Assembly (NCBI GenBank): GCA_002707985.1
Contig: PAOI01000032.1
Coordinates: 1 to 36,686 of the forward strand
Origin: Sphingomonas sp.
Lineage (GTDB): Bacteria; Pseudomonadota; Alphaproteobacteria; Sphingomonadales; Sphingomonadaceae
Direction of reading: 5' to 3'
DNA: 36,686 nucleotides
Every line of letters starts with the position of its first letter. The first letter of the stretch is position 1. The notes beneath the pieces were generated by a model, which did not search any database, had not been told where the DNA came from, and saw nothing but the letters and a program-made list of their open reading frames with translations. Shown one piece after another: positions 24,908 to 31,745 of the stretch. Made by a program: the position numbers and the translations under genes.

Positions 24908-26356
24908 ATGACACCCGATCAATCCCGGCTCGTAGAAACGATACGCGAACGCTTTGGCGACAAGGCAGTGACGACCGATCCGAACGATATCGCGCCCTGG
25001 ACGACCGACTGGCGCGGGCGTTTCCATGGGCACGCGCCCGCGATCCTGTCTCCGGCATCGACCGATCAGGTCGCTGCGATCGTCGCGCTGGCGGCGCAAT
25101 CGCGCGTGGCGCTGGTGCCACAGGGGGGCAACACGTCGATGGTGGGCGGCGCGACGCCGCCTGCGGACGGATCGGCGCTGATCCTGTCGCTGCGGCGGAT
25201 GAACCGCATCCGCGCGCTGTCCGCGCCGGACATGCTTGCCATGGCGGAGGCGGGGGTGATCCTCGCCGATCTTCATGCCGCCGCGCTGGAACAGGGGCGG
25301 CGTTTTCCGCTCACCCTGGGCGCGCGGGGCAGCGCGACGATCGGCGGGCTGGTTTCCACCAATGCCGGCGGCACACAAGGGCTGCGCTTCGGCACGATGC
25401 GGTCGCTGGTCGCAGGGGTAGAGGCGGTGCTGCCCGACGGATCGATCCATGACGGGCTGTCCGCGCTGCGCAAGGATAATCGCGGATATGACCTCAATCA
25501 GCTTCTGATCGGTGCGGAAGGGACGCTGGGCGTCGTCACCGCCGCCAGCCTGAAGCTGGTGCCGGCGATTGCGGCGCGGGCGGTGGCGTGGGTGGGGCTC
25601 GAAAGCCCGTCGGCCGCGCTCGATCTGCTGCGCGCCATGGAGGCGCGCACCCGGACGATCGAAAGCTTCGAAATCATTCCCGGCGATTCGCTGGCGCTGG
25701 TGCTGGGCCATATCCCCGATACGCGTGCGCCGCTTGCCGATCCGCATCGCTGGCACGTGCTGATCGAAGCGGTGGTTGGCGATAGCGGCGAGGAGCCTCC
25801 CGCAACGCTGCTCGAACGGCTGCTTGCCGATGCGCTCGAATCGGGGCTGGTTCAGGACGCGGTGATCGCCGCGAGCGAGGCTCAGGCAGAAGCGTTCTGG
25901 CGCCTGCGCGATTCGCTGTCGGAGGCGGAACGGTCGGCGGGTCCGGCGGTGCAGCACGACATCTCTGTCCCGGTGGCGGACATGCCGCGCTTCATGATCG
26001 ATGCCGCGCATGCGGCCGAGCAGCGTTTTCCCGGCACGCATGCGACGGCGTTCGGGCATCTGGGCGACGGCAATGTCCATTTTCACGTTCGCGCACCGGC
26101 AGGTGCCGATCCGGACGGCTGGTATGCCGATCAGGCGTCGGAAATCACACGATTCGTCCACGATCTGGTCGTCGCTGCCGGCGGATCGATTTCGGCGGAA
26201 CATGGGATCGGCCAGATGAAGCGCGCAGAGTTGGAGCGGCTTTCGCCCCCCGCACGCATGGCCGCGCTGCGCGCGATCAAGGCTGCCCTCGATCCGGACG
26301 GAATCTTCAATCCGGGCAAGCTTGTGACGCTTGCGCCCGCGCGCACCGCGCCATAG
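24908..26356 (+). CDS. FAD-linked D-2-hydroxyacid dehydrogenase (GlcD / D2HGDH-like)
   Basis: This 482-residue flavoprotein has the PCMH-type FAD domain (LVPQGGNTSMVGGATP, TLGARGSATIGGLVSTNAGG) and the FAD-oxidase C-terminal domain with GHLGDGNVHFHV and SAEHGIGQMKR. It likely oxidises D-lactate, D-2-hydroxyglutarate or glycolate and passes electrons on. The ATG at 24908 has only a weak ribosome-binding site but marks the usual family start. SapC and cytochrome b561 follow on the same strand at 30 and 10 bp. A shared transcript is likely, and cytochrome b561 might accept electrons, though this is inference. Confidence 0.9.
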   Translation: MTPDQSRLVETIRERFGDKAVTTDPNDIAPWTTDWRGRFHGHAPAILSPASTDQVAAIVALAAQSRVALVPQGGNTSMVGGATPPADGSALILSLRRMNRIRALSAPDMLAMAEAGVILADLHAAALEQGRRFPLTLGARGSATIGGLVSTNAGGTQGLRFGTMRSLVAGVEAVLPDGSIHDGLSALRKDNRGYDLNQLLIGAEGTLGVVTAASLKLVPAIAARAVAWVGLESPSAALDLLRAMEARTRTIESFEIIPGDSLALVLGHIPDTRAPLADPHRWHVLIEAVVGDSGEEPPATLLERLLADALESGLVQDAVIAASEAQAEAFWRLRDSLSEAERSAGPAVQHDISVPVADMPRFMIDAAHAAEQRFPGTHATAFGHLGDGNVHFHVRAPAGADPDGWYADQASEITRFVHDLVVAAGGSISAEHGIGQMKRAELERLSPPARMAALRAIKAALDPDGIFNPGKLVTLAPARTAP

Positions 26357-26386
26357 ACAGCGCCAAACGCCTTTCAGGAGATCATA

Positions 26387-27169
26387 ATGGCCACCGCGCC
26401 CACGCAGTCGCTTCCGCTTTTCTACAACGACCTTGCACCGCTTTCGAGCCAGGAACATGCCGATTTCCGCGTCCGCCGCAGCGATCGCGCGCCGTTCGTC
26501 GTCGGTCAGCACGCCATTCCGGTGACGGTCGAGGAATTTCCGCTGGTCCAGCGGCACATGCCGATCGTCTTTTCGGCGGGCGACAATTCGGTGCCGCTGG
26601 CGCTGATGGGGCTGAACGAAGGCGTCAATGTCTTCTTCGACGATGAAGGCACGCTGACCGAAAAGCAGCTCTACATCCCGGCCTATATCCGCCGCTATCC
26701 GTTCATGCTCGCCCGGCTGCGCCCGGACAGCGAGGAACTGTCGCTCTGCTTCGATCCCAGCACTGACACCATCGGTGCGTTCGAAGAAGGCGAAAAGCTG
26801 TTCGACGAGGGCCAGCCGAGCGACGTCACCAAATCGGTGCTGTCGTTCAACGAACAGTTCGAACAGGCGGGGCTGCGCACCGGCCAGTTCATGAAGGAAC
26901 TGAAGGAACTCGGCATCCTGATGGACGGCGAAGTCTCGATCCAGCCGGAGGGCGCGCCGCAGCCCTTCATCTATCGCGGTTTCCAGATGATCGATGAGAA
27001 AAAGCTCAACGAACTGCGCGGCGATCAGCTTCGCAAGATCGTGCAGAACGGCATGCTGCCGCTGATCTATGCGCATCTCTTCTCGCTGGCGCTGATGCGT
27101 GAAATCTTCGGCCGCCAGGTCGCGCTCGGCAAGTCGCCGCAGCCGACGATGCAAGAGCCCGCAAACTGA
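26387..27169 (+). CDS. SapC family protein
   Basis: This 260-residue protein belongs to the SapC family, named for a gene near S-layer loci in Campylobacter. The features visible are PLFYNDLAPLSSQEHADFRV, PVTVEEFPLVQRHMPIVFSA, a YIPAYIRRYPFMLAR block and FDEGQPSDVTKSVLSFNEQF. AGGAG precedes the ATG at 26387. No membrane segment or signal peptide is evident, so it is probably cytoplasmic. In many sphingomonads and Caulobacter relatives SapC lies beside TonB receptors and tryptophan halogenase-like genes; here it sits between a flavoprotein and cytochrome b561. Its biochemical function is unknown. Confidence 0.92.
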   Translation: MATAPTQSLPLFYNDLAPLSSQEHADFRVRRSDRAPFVVGQHAIPVTVEEFPLVQRHMPIVFSAGDNSVPLALMGLNEGVNVFFDDEGTLTEKQLYIPAYIRRYPFMLARLRPDSEELSLCFDPSTDTIGAFEEGEKLFDEGQPSDVTKSVLSFNEQFEQAGLRTGQFMKELKELGILMDGEVSIQPEGAPQPFIYRGFQMIDEKKLNELRGDQLRKIVQNGMLPLIYAHLFSLALMREIFGRQVALGKSPQPTMQEPAN

Positions 27170-27179
27170 AGGAACGGCA

Positions 27180-27710
27180 ATGGCGACCACCGATAGCGAC
27201 CGTTATGACCGCGTAGCGATTTCGTTTCACTGGGTGATCGCCCTGCTGGTGATTGCCAATGTGATCATCGGGCTGTTTCACGAATCATTGTTCGATCCGC
27301 GTCAGGTCATGCCGATTCACAAATCGATCGGCATGACCGTGCTGATCCTCAGCATCGGCAGGTTGTTCTGGCGGCTGGGACATCGTGCCCCGCCGTTGCC
27401 GCCCGAACTGCCGTCATGGGAGAAGATGGCGGCCAAAGCGATGCATGGGCTGCTTTATGCGCTGATCCTGCTGCTGCCGTTGACGGGATGGGCGATGTCG
27501 TCCGATCCGGAGCGGCCGCGGCCGATCAGCTGGTTCGGCCTTTTCGATTTCCCGATCCTGCCCACCGGCAAGGCGATTGCCGGGTTCTCGCACGAAGCGC
27601 ATGAGATTCTCGGGCTGTTGATGGCGGCGCTGGTCGTCATCCACATCGCAGCGGCGCTGCGGCACCATTTCCTCCTGCGCGACCGGGTGCTTACGCGCAT
27701 GCTGCGCTAA
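27180..27710 (+). CDS. Cytochrome b561 family membrane protein
   Basis: This 176-residue four-helix membrane protein carries candidate heme ligands in SFHWVIALL, PIHKSIGM, AMHGLLYAL, EAHEILGLL and VVIHIAAAL. It may shuttle electrons from ubiquinol, for example to relieve superoxide. GAAGGA precedes the ATG at 27180, 10 bp after the SapC stop, so co-transcription is likely. The stop at 27710 is followed by the AT-rich control region of the small RNA gene. Confidence 0.9.
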   Translation: MATTDSDRYDRVAISFHWVIALLVIANVIIGLFHESLFDPRQVMPIHKSIGMTVLILSIGRLFWRLGHRAPPLPPELPSWEKMAAKAMHGLLYALILLLPLTGWAMSSDPERPRPISWFGLFDFPILPTGKAIAGFSHEAHEILGLLMAALVVIHIAAALRHHFLLRDRVLTRMLR

Positions 27711-27715
27711 GCGAT

Positions 27716-27751
27716 GATGAACAAATATTCATCTTGCAGAACAAATATTTG
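27716..27751. promoter_or_regulatory. AT-rich repeats and palindromes upstream of the small RNA
   Basis: GAACAAATATT occurs twice, at 27719-27729 and 27739-27749, with starts 20 bp (about two helical turns) apart. The first lies within GATGAA-N6-TTCATC (27716-27733) and the second overlaps the perfect palindrome CAAATATTTG (27742-27751). The region is unlike its GC-rich neighbours and ends about 20 bp before the sRNA -35 box, so a transcription-factor site for the sRNA is plausible. Confidence 0.45.
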
Positions 27752-27769
27752 CGTCTGCATTTGTACGTC

Positions 27770-27798
27770 TTGAAGCGGTCTGCACACTGACCTATATT
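27770..27798 (+). promoter_or_regulatory. Sigma-70 promoter of the small RNA
   Basis: TTGAAG (27770-27775) and TATATT (27793-27798) are separated by exactly 17 nt. This is among the best promoter matches in the window and predicts a start near 27805. Confidence 0.75.
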
Positions 27799-27804
27799 GC
27801 TTGG

Positions 27805-27911
27805 GTACGGGCTCGTGTTCCCCCTTTCGCGAGTACGTGCGGCACGCCTTCGGGCGTGTCTCCTCCCTGAACCTTGGCCACCTCGCGCAGCTTGCGCGAG
27901 GTGGTTTTTTA
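27805..27911 (+). ncRNA. Small regulatory RNA, MmgR/SuhB (alpha-r8)-like
   Basis: The transcript of about 107 nt has three parts. A first weak hairpin is followed by the stem CACGCC-TTCG-GGCGTG (27843-27858). An unpaired CTCCTCCC (27860-27867) then leads to a long terminator stem of 11 bp (27878-27888 with 27894-27904) followed by six T. The anti-Shine-Dalgarno-like CTCCTCCCTGAAC segment between two hairpins fits my recollection of the alpha-r8 family (mmgR in Sinorhizobium, suhB in Rfam), which has Sphingopyxis members. Such RNAs bind ribosome-binding sites through that segment, usually with Hfq. The U-tract overlaps the stop codon of the convergent amidohydrolase. Confidence 0.8.
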
Positions 27912-28754
27912 TTCGGCGGCCAGCGCGCGCGGCGCGATTTCGTCGCCGATGGCATCGATCATCGCGCGCAACATGGCGCTGATCCGGACCGCTCCCGGTC
28001 CGGGCTGGTCGAGCTGACCGTCCAGATACAGCGTGCGATCGATTTCGATCTGGATCGCATGGACGCCGCTTCGCGGATCGCCATGGCGATTGAGGATATG
28101 CCCGCCCGGATAGGGGCTGTTGACGGCGCTGGCGATGTCATGCGCGCGGGCAACGCGCTCCAGCCGCGATACCATGCGCGACCCGGCGGATTTGCCGAAA
28201 CGGTCGCCGAAAACCAGCCTCGGCGCTTCGGCCACCGGGCCCAGCGGCGGCATCGAATGCACGTCGATCAGCACCGCCACGCCGAAACGGTTCCGCGCCG
28301 CCTCCAGCGCCTGCGACAATGCCTGGTGATAGGGGCGGTGGTCCGATGCGATCCGCGCGCGCACTTCGTCGTCGGACAGCCGCCGCCGCCAGATATCGCT
28401 GTTGGACGCCCGGCGCGGCACCAGCCCCAATCCGCTGCGCAGCTTCGCCGACAGCGGGCGGCCGTTGCCGCGCGCGCCGTCGTCGAGCCGCGGGTCGCGT
28501 TCGTCCTCCGCGCGGTTCAGGTCGATCCAAGCACGCGCGCGCCGCGCGACGATCAGCGTTTCGTCACGCCGGGCAGCCAGCGCGATCGAATCGACATGCC
28601 GATCCTCAAGCGCGCGCAGCGATTCGAGCGGCACCCGGATCGCCGCGCGCAGCGCCAGCGGATAGTCGCGCCCCGCATGCGGCACCGACAGCACGATCGG
28701 GCTGTCCGGCTCGGCAGGGCCATGTCGTTCGAAGGACGCAGGCTCGTTCACCAT
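27909..28754 (-). CDS. N-formylglutamate amidohydrolase family protein
   Basis: This 281-residue member of the HutG-type amidohydrolase family removes formyl groups from N-formylglutamate or related amides. Visible features are PIVLSVPHAGRDYP at the start, RAWIDLNRAEDERDPR, VAVLIDVHSMPP, and PYPGGHILNRHGDPRSGVHAIQIEIDR; His/Asp/Glu in these are likely zinc ligands. The ATG at 28754 was chosen because it directly precedes the conserved N-terminus, and the open frame beyond overlaps cpdR. It is divergent from cpdR; this pair is conserved side by side in several alphaproteobacteria. Its stop codon lies in the sRNA terminator tail. Confidence 0.92.
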   Translation of the reverse strand: MVNEPASFERHGPAEPDSPIVLSVPHAGRDYPLALRAAIRVPLESLRALEDRHVDSIALAARRDETLIVARRARAWIDLNRAEDERDPRLDDGARGNGRPLSAKLRSGLGLVPRRASNSDIWRRRLSDDEVRARIASDHRPYHQALSQALEAARNRFGVAVLIDVHSMPPLGPVAEAPRLVFGDRFGKSAGSRMVSRLERVARAHDIASAVNSPYPGGHILNRHGDPRSGVHAIQIEIDRTLYLDGQLDQPGPGAVRISAMLRAMIDAIGDEIAPRALAAE

Positions 28755-28862
28755 AGGATGGGTATAACCGGGACAGGCTGCGGACAAGCATCGCCGTACA
28801 TGGCTGGAAAATGTTAAGCCCTTCCCGCATATTGTACCGGGGATTTCGGTTTCGGGGTTAGG

Positions 28863-29240
28863 ATGATCAAGATATTGCTGGCAGAGGATGATCGCGTGAT
28901 GCGCGAATATCTGACCCGCGCGCTCGAGCGATCGGGATATGCCGTGTCCGCAGTGGATCGCGGTACGGCGGCGCTGCCTCTGCTCGAACAGGAACGATTC
29001 GACCTGCTGCTCAGCGATATCGTGATGCCCGAAATGGACGGGATCGAACTGGCCCAGCGCGCCGCCGATCTGGCGCCGGACATGCGGGTCATGTTCATCA
29101 CCGGCTTCGCCGCGGTAACGCTGAAGGCCGGGAAACAGGTGCCGCAGGCCCGCGTGCTTTCCAAGCCGTTCCACCTGCGCGATCTGGTGCTGGAAGTCGA
29201 CCGGATGTTCGAAGCCGAGAGCGTCCCTAGCAGGAACTGA
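28863..29240 (+). CDS. cpdR: Single-domain response regulator CpdR
   Basis: This 125-residue receiver domain has no output domain. The acidic pocket is Glu8-Asp9-Asp10, the phospho-acceptor is Asp52 in LLLSDIVMPEMDGIELAQRAA, and Thr80 lies in FITGFAAV with Lys101 in VLSKPFHLRDLV. This pattern is that of CpdR. In Caulobacter, unphosphorylated CpdR primes ClpXP to degrade cell-cycle substrates and the CckA-ChpT phosphorelay inactivates it. GGGGTTAGG precedes the ATG. Co-location with the amidohydrolase supports the identity; clpA elsewhere in the window is a different Clp partner. Confidence 0.94.
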   Translation: MIKILLAEDDRVMREYLTRALERSGYAVSAVDRGTAALPLLEQERFDLLLSDIVMPEMDGIELAQRAADLAPDMRVMFITGFAAVTLKAGKQVPQARVLSKPFHLRDLVLEVDRMFEAESVPSRN

Positions 29241-29260
29241 ATTTTTGCCGTCGCTTTCGC

Positions 29261-29289
29261 TTGCACCGGCGCAAAGCACTCGTTAAAGC
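29261..29289 (+). promoter_or_regulatory. Candidate promoter of the tRNA-Val gene
   Basis: TTGCAC (29261-29266) and TAAAGC (29284-29289) are 17 nt apart and end 13 bp before the tRNA. The fit is moderate; the location supports it. Confidence 0.45.
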
Positions 29290-29302
29290 GCGCGGCTCTC
29301 GG

Positions 29303-29377
29303 GGGCGTGTAGCTCAGTGGTAGAGCACTGTGTTGACATCGCAGGGGTCGCAAGTTCAATCCTTGCCACGCCCACCA
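29303..29377 (+). tRNA. tRNA-Val, anticodon GAC
   Basis: The 75 nt include an encoded CCA. The acceptor arms GGGCGTG (29303-29309) and CACGCCC (29367-29373) pair fully. The anticodon stem CTGTG/CGCAG encloses the loop TTGACAT with GAC at 29335-29337. The T arm GCAAG-TTCAATC-CTTGC is intact. GAC reads the valine codons GUC and GUU. Confidence 0.97.
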
Positions 29378-29381
29378 TTTC

Positions 29382-29422
29382 AAAAGGCTCGCCGTTCCGG
29401 ATCGGATCGGCGGGCCTTTTTT
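29382..29422 (+). terminator. Intrinsic terminator of tRNA-Val
   Basis: AAAAGGCTCGCCG (29382-29394) pairs with CGGCGGGCCTTTT (29408-29420), 13 bp with one G-U pair and a 13-nt loop, and ends in six T. The A-run on the other side may let it serve the convergent TetR gene too. Confidence 0.85.
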
Positions 29423-29443
29423 GATTCGCGGCTTCGGCGCGTT

Positions 29444-30064
29444 TCACGCCGGAGAAACAGGGCCGTCCGACAGGGGGCGGCTGCCGCGCCGCGCCAGATC
29501 GGCGAGCAGCGTTTCGATCGCCCAACGCGCGGCGACTGCGATGTCGTCGCCCTTCATATCCCATTGGTCGCGCATTTCGCGCCAGGCAAAGCCGCTGCCG
29601 ATCAACTGGATCGCCGCGATTGCCCATCGCCGGTCCGGCTCGGGAAGATAGGCAGTGGCTTCGGACAACATCCCGCGGAACGCCGCGACGCGATCCGGCT
29701 TCATCAGGTTGCGCGCCGCGCGTCCTTCGGCGCTTGCCATCAGCACCGTCATCGCCGCTTCATGCTGGTCGAACTTGCGGAATCGCTCGGCCATACCGTC
29801 CAGCAGCGCGTCGAGCGTGGTCGGCATGCCGCCCGGCGGGCTCATCTTGCGCCAGATGGCGGCGCGCAGTGCATCCTGATCGGGGAAATAGCGATAGACG
29901 GTGCGGCGCGACACACCCGCACGTTCCGCGACCGCATCGTGATTGGTGACAGCCGCTTCGGCGGTAAGCGCCAGAAGCGCGTCCTCGATCCGCTCGCGGG
30001 TCGCCTTGTTATGAGAGGTACGCTGCGGTTTGGCAGGGTCTTCGAGCAAGAATTTACGGGCCAT
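29444..30064 (-). CDS. TetR-family transcriptional regulator
   Basis: This 206-residue repressor has an N-terminal helix-turn-helix (VAERAGVSRRTVYRYFPDQDALRAAI, about residues 46-71) and a helical ligand-binding domain without recognisable ligand clues. The ATG at 30064 was chosen over an upstream in-frame start at 30115, which would overlap the operators. Two identical 11-bp palindromes lie 22-57 bp upstream, covering the region shared with the divergent promoter. It therefore probably represses itself and the divergent VOC-like gene. The inducer is unknown. Confidence 0.9.
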   Translation of the reverse strand: MARKFLLEDPAKPQRTSHNKATRERIEDALLALTAEAAVTNHDAVAERAGVSRRTVYRYFPDQDALRAAIWRKMSPPGGMPTTLDALLDGMAERFRKFDQHEAAMTVLMASAEGRAARNLMKPDRVAAFRGMLSEATAYLPEPDRRWAIAAIQLIGSGFAWREMRDQWDMKGDDIAVAARWAIETLLADLARRGSRPLSDGPVSPA

Positions 30065-30085
30065 GAGGGAGCAGGTGGCAGGCGG

Positions 30086-30121
30086 CACAAATTGTGTCAA
30101 ATGCCGTTGACACAAATTGTG
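30086..30121. promoter_or_regulatory. Twin TetR-type operators
   Basis: CACAA-A-TTGTG occurs twice, at 30086-30096 and 30111-30121, 25 bp apart centre to centre. The pair also forms a larger inverted repeat extending to TTGACA on one side and TGTCAA on the other, with arms of 17 bp and one mismatch. The sites flank the -35 boxes of the divergent genes, the expected layout for autoregulation by the adjacent TetR protein. Confidence 0.75.
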
Positions 30122-30134
30122 CCATGCGTATTAT
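30107..30134 (+). promoter_or_regulatory. Strong sigma-70 promoter of the VOC-like gene
   Basis: TTGACA (30107-30112) is a consensus -35 and TATTAT (30129-30134) a near-consensus -10, with a 16-nt spacer. The second TetR operator (30111-30121) lies within the spacer, so bound repressor should block transcription. Confidence 0.8.
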
Positions 30135-30169
30135 TCAAGCAATACACACTGATTCGGAATGACCCTGCC

Positions 30170-30655
30170 ATGTTGTTCCACCTGTCGATCGACGCTGATG
30201 ATCCCCGGCTCGTTGCCGAAGTGATTGCCGAACTCTGGGGCGGTACCGCTACGCCGTTTCCGCCGGTGATCGCGGGCAGCTGGGTCGCCTTTGCCGGCGA
30301 TGATCGAAACACCACGGTGGAAGTCTATCCACGCGGGACCGAGCTGATCGCGGCAGAGGGCGACGCCGATGCCTTTGGCCGGATCGGCGATCATGGCGGG
30401 GCGTCGTCCACGCATTTCGCAATGGCGACCGACAAGAGCGTCGAGCAAGTGGTCGCAATCGCCGCGCGCGAAGGCTGGCCGGTCAAATATCGCAAGCGCG
30501 GCGGTGCGTTCGGCGTCCTCGAACTATGGGTGGAGGGAAACCGGATGGTTGAAATCCTGACCCCGGAAATGCAGGCCGAATATCGCGCCACGATGACGGT
30601 TGCGGGCTGGCAGGCGATGCTTGCCGCGATGGCGGAACAGGCGCTCGCGCAATAG
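30170..30655 (+). CDS. VOC/glyoxalase-like small protein, probable target of the TetR regulator
   Basis: This 161-residue soluble protein opens MLFHLSIDADDPRLVAEVIAELWGG, followed by GSWVAFAGDDRNTTVEVYPRG, SSTHFAMATDKSVEQVVAIA and LELWVEGNRMVEILTPEMQ. The layout with repeated beta-alpha-beta-beta character resembles vicinal oxygen chelate proteins, but full metal-ligand placement cannot be confirmed. The role may be degradation or sequestration of a small molecule sensed by the TetR protein. The ATG at 30170 has only a weak GGAA nearby. A longer frame to the left crosses the TetR gene and is an artefact. Confidence 0.7.
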   Translation: MLFHLSIDADDPRLVAEVIAELWGGTATPFPPVIAGSWVAFAGDDRNTTVEVYPRGTELIAAEGDADAFGRIGDHGGASSTHFAMATDKSVEQVVAIAAREGWPVKYRKRGGAFGVLELWVEGNRMVEILTPEMQAEYRATMTVAGWQAMLAAMAEQALAQ

Positions 30656-30684
30656 CTGCTTCGCAACAGGCGATTCAGTAATTT

Positions 30685-30713
30685 CTTGACGGAAAGCAGA
30701 ATTCCCGCCCCAT
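30685..30713 (+). promoter_or_regulatory. Sigma-32 (RpoH)-type promoter of the DUF2167 gene
   Basis: CTTGAC (30685-30690) and CCCCAT (30708-30713), continuing TCT, are separated by 17 nt. This matches the heat-shock pattern CTTGAa ... CCCCATnT. A start near 30720 would leave a leader of about 33 nt with a good ribosome-binding site. No other site in the window fits this pattern as well. Confidence 0.6.
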
Positions 30714-30752
30714 TCTCTCGCGGACGAATCAGGTTCCGGGGGGAATTGGGGA

Positions 30753-31685
30753 ATGCGGAATACGATATTGGGTGCGCTCGGCGCGCTCGCGCTTCTTGGT
30801 GCCGGTGTGACGCCGGCTGCGGCGCAGGAAACGCCGACGGCGGCGGGCGAATCGGGCGGGATTCCCCCCGAACTTCTCGAAATCGAAAAGAACCTGCATC
30901 CGCAGACCGGCGACATCACGATCCCGGCCGCGCATGCGGTGCTGCACCTAGGCGACGACTATTATTATCTCCCCGCCGATGAGGCGAAGAAGGTGCTGGT
31001 CGATGTCTGGGGCAATCCGCCCTCGGCAGTGTCGAACGTGCTGGGCCTGGTGTTCGAAAAGGACGCGACGATCTTCGACAATGTCTGGGGCGCGGTGATC
31101 AGCTATGACGACACCGGCCACATCTCCGACGCCAATGCCGAGCATGAGGATTATGCCGCGGTGCTGCGGGAGATGCAGAAGGGCGATGCCGCCGACAATG
31201 CCGCACGGCGTGAGGCGGGATATCCGACCATGAACCTGATCGGCTGGGCGCAGCCGCCTTCCTATGACAAGGCCAGCCACGCGCTGATCTGGGCAAAGGA
31301 ATTTGCGTTGTCCGATCAGAAAGTGAACAGCCTCAACTATGACGTCCGCCTGCTCGGGCGCACCGGCACGCTCAGCCTCAACATGGTTTCGACGATGGAT
31401 GTGCTTGCCGATGTGGGCAGCGCCGCTGCGATGTTCGGGCGAGCGGCCGAATTCGAATCCGGCTGGCGCTATGCCGATTTCGTCGCGGGAAGCGACAAGG
31501 ACGCCGGCTATGGCCTGTCCGGGCTGGTCGCGGGCGGCGCGGCCGTCGCGGTGGCGCAGAAGATGGGAATCTTCGCGCTGCTGCTCAAATTCGGCAAGAT
31601 CATCATTGTCGGTCTGATCGCGTTCGGCGGCGCCGCTTTTGCCTTCGTCCGCAACATGTTCGGTCGCAAGGAGGAAGACTATTAA
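30753..31685 (+). CDS. DUF2167 membrane protein
   Basis: This 310-residue protein has a signal peptide (MRNTILGALGALALLGAGVTPAAAQ), a large periplasmic DUF2167 domain (about residues 40-255), then two C-terminal hydrophobic segments (LSGLVAGGAAVAVAQKMGIFAL and KIIIVGLIAFGGAAFAFV) and a short charged end. Family traits are DITIPAAHAVLHLGDDYYYL, VLGLVFEKDATIF and NLIGWAQPPSYDKASHALIWAKEF. Function is not established. The stop is 47 bp from the convergent MscS gene. The sigma-32-type promoter suggests an envelope- or heat-stress role. Confidence 0.9.
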   Translation: MRNTILGALGALALLGAGVTPAAAQETPTAAGESGGIPPELLEIEKNLHPQTGDITIPAAHAVLHLGDDYYYLPADEAKKVLVDVWGNPPSAVSNVLGLVFEKDATIFDNVWGAVISYDDTGHISDANAEHEDYAAVLREMQKGDAADNAARREAGYPTMNLIGWAQPPSYDKASHALIWAKEFALSDQKVNSLNYDVRLLGRTGTLSLNMVSTMDVLADVGSAAAMFGRAAEFESGWRYADFVAGSDKDAGYGLSGLVAGGAAVAVAQKMGIFALLLKFGKIIIVGLIAFGGAAFAFVRNMFGRKEEDY

Positions 31686-31718
31686 TCGCGTCGCTGCGCG
31701 AGCGGCCTGACGGAATCT

Positions 31719-31745
31719 GCGACGGGAAGCCTCACTTCCCGTCGC
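31719..31745. terminator. Convergent hairpin whose loop holds the mscS stop codon
   Basis: GCGACGGGAAG (31719-31729) and CTTCCCGTCGC (31735-31745) form a perfect 11-bp stem with a CCTCA loop. The mscS stop codon (31732-31734) is in the loop, so the gene's last four codons encode one arm. No U-tract follows in either direction. It may act as a bidirectional 3' barrier. Confidence 0.5.

Noticed and set aside
24740-27190. Minus-strand open frame of 816 codons opposite the FAD dehydrogenase and SapC
   Set aside because: It spans two recognised plus-strand genes and their gap, has Arg/His-rich composition and no domain, so it is a GC-rich shadow.
29330-30169. Long N-terminal extension of the VOC-like frame
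   Set aside because: It starts inside the tRNA, runs antisense to the TetR gene and crosses the operators; the real start is at 30170.
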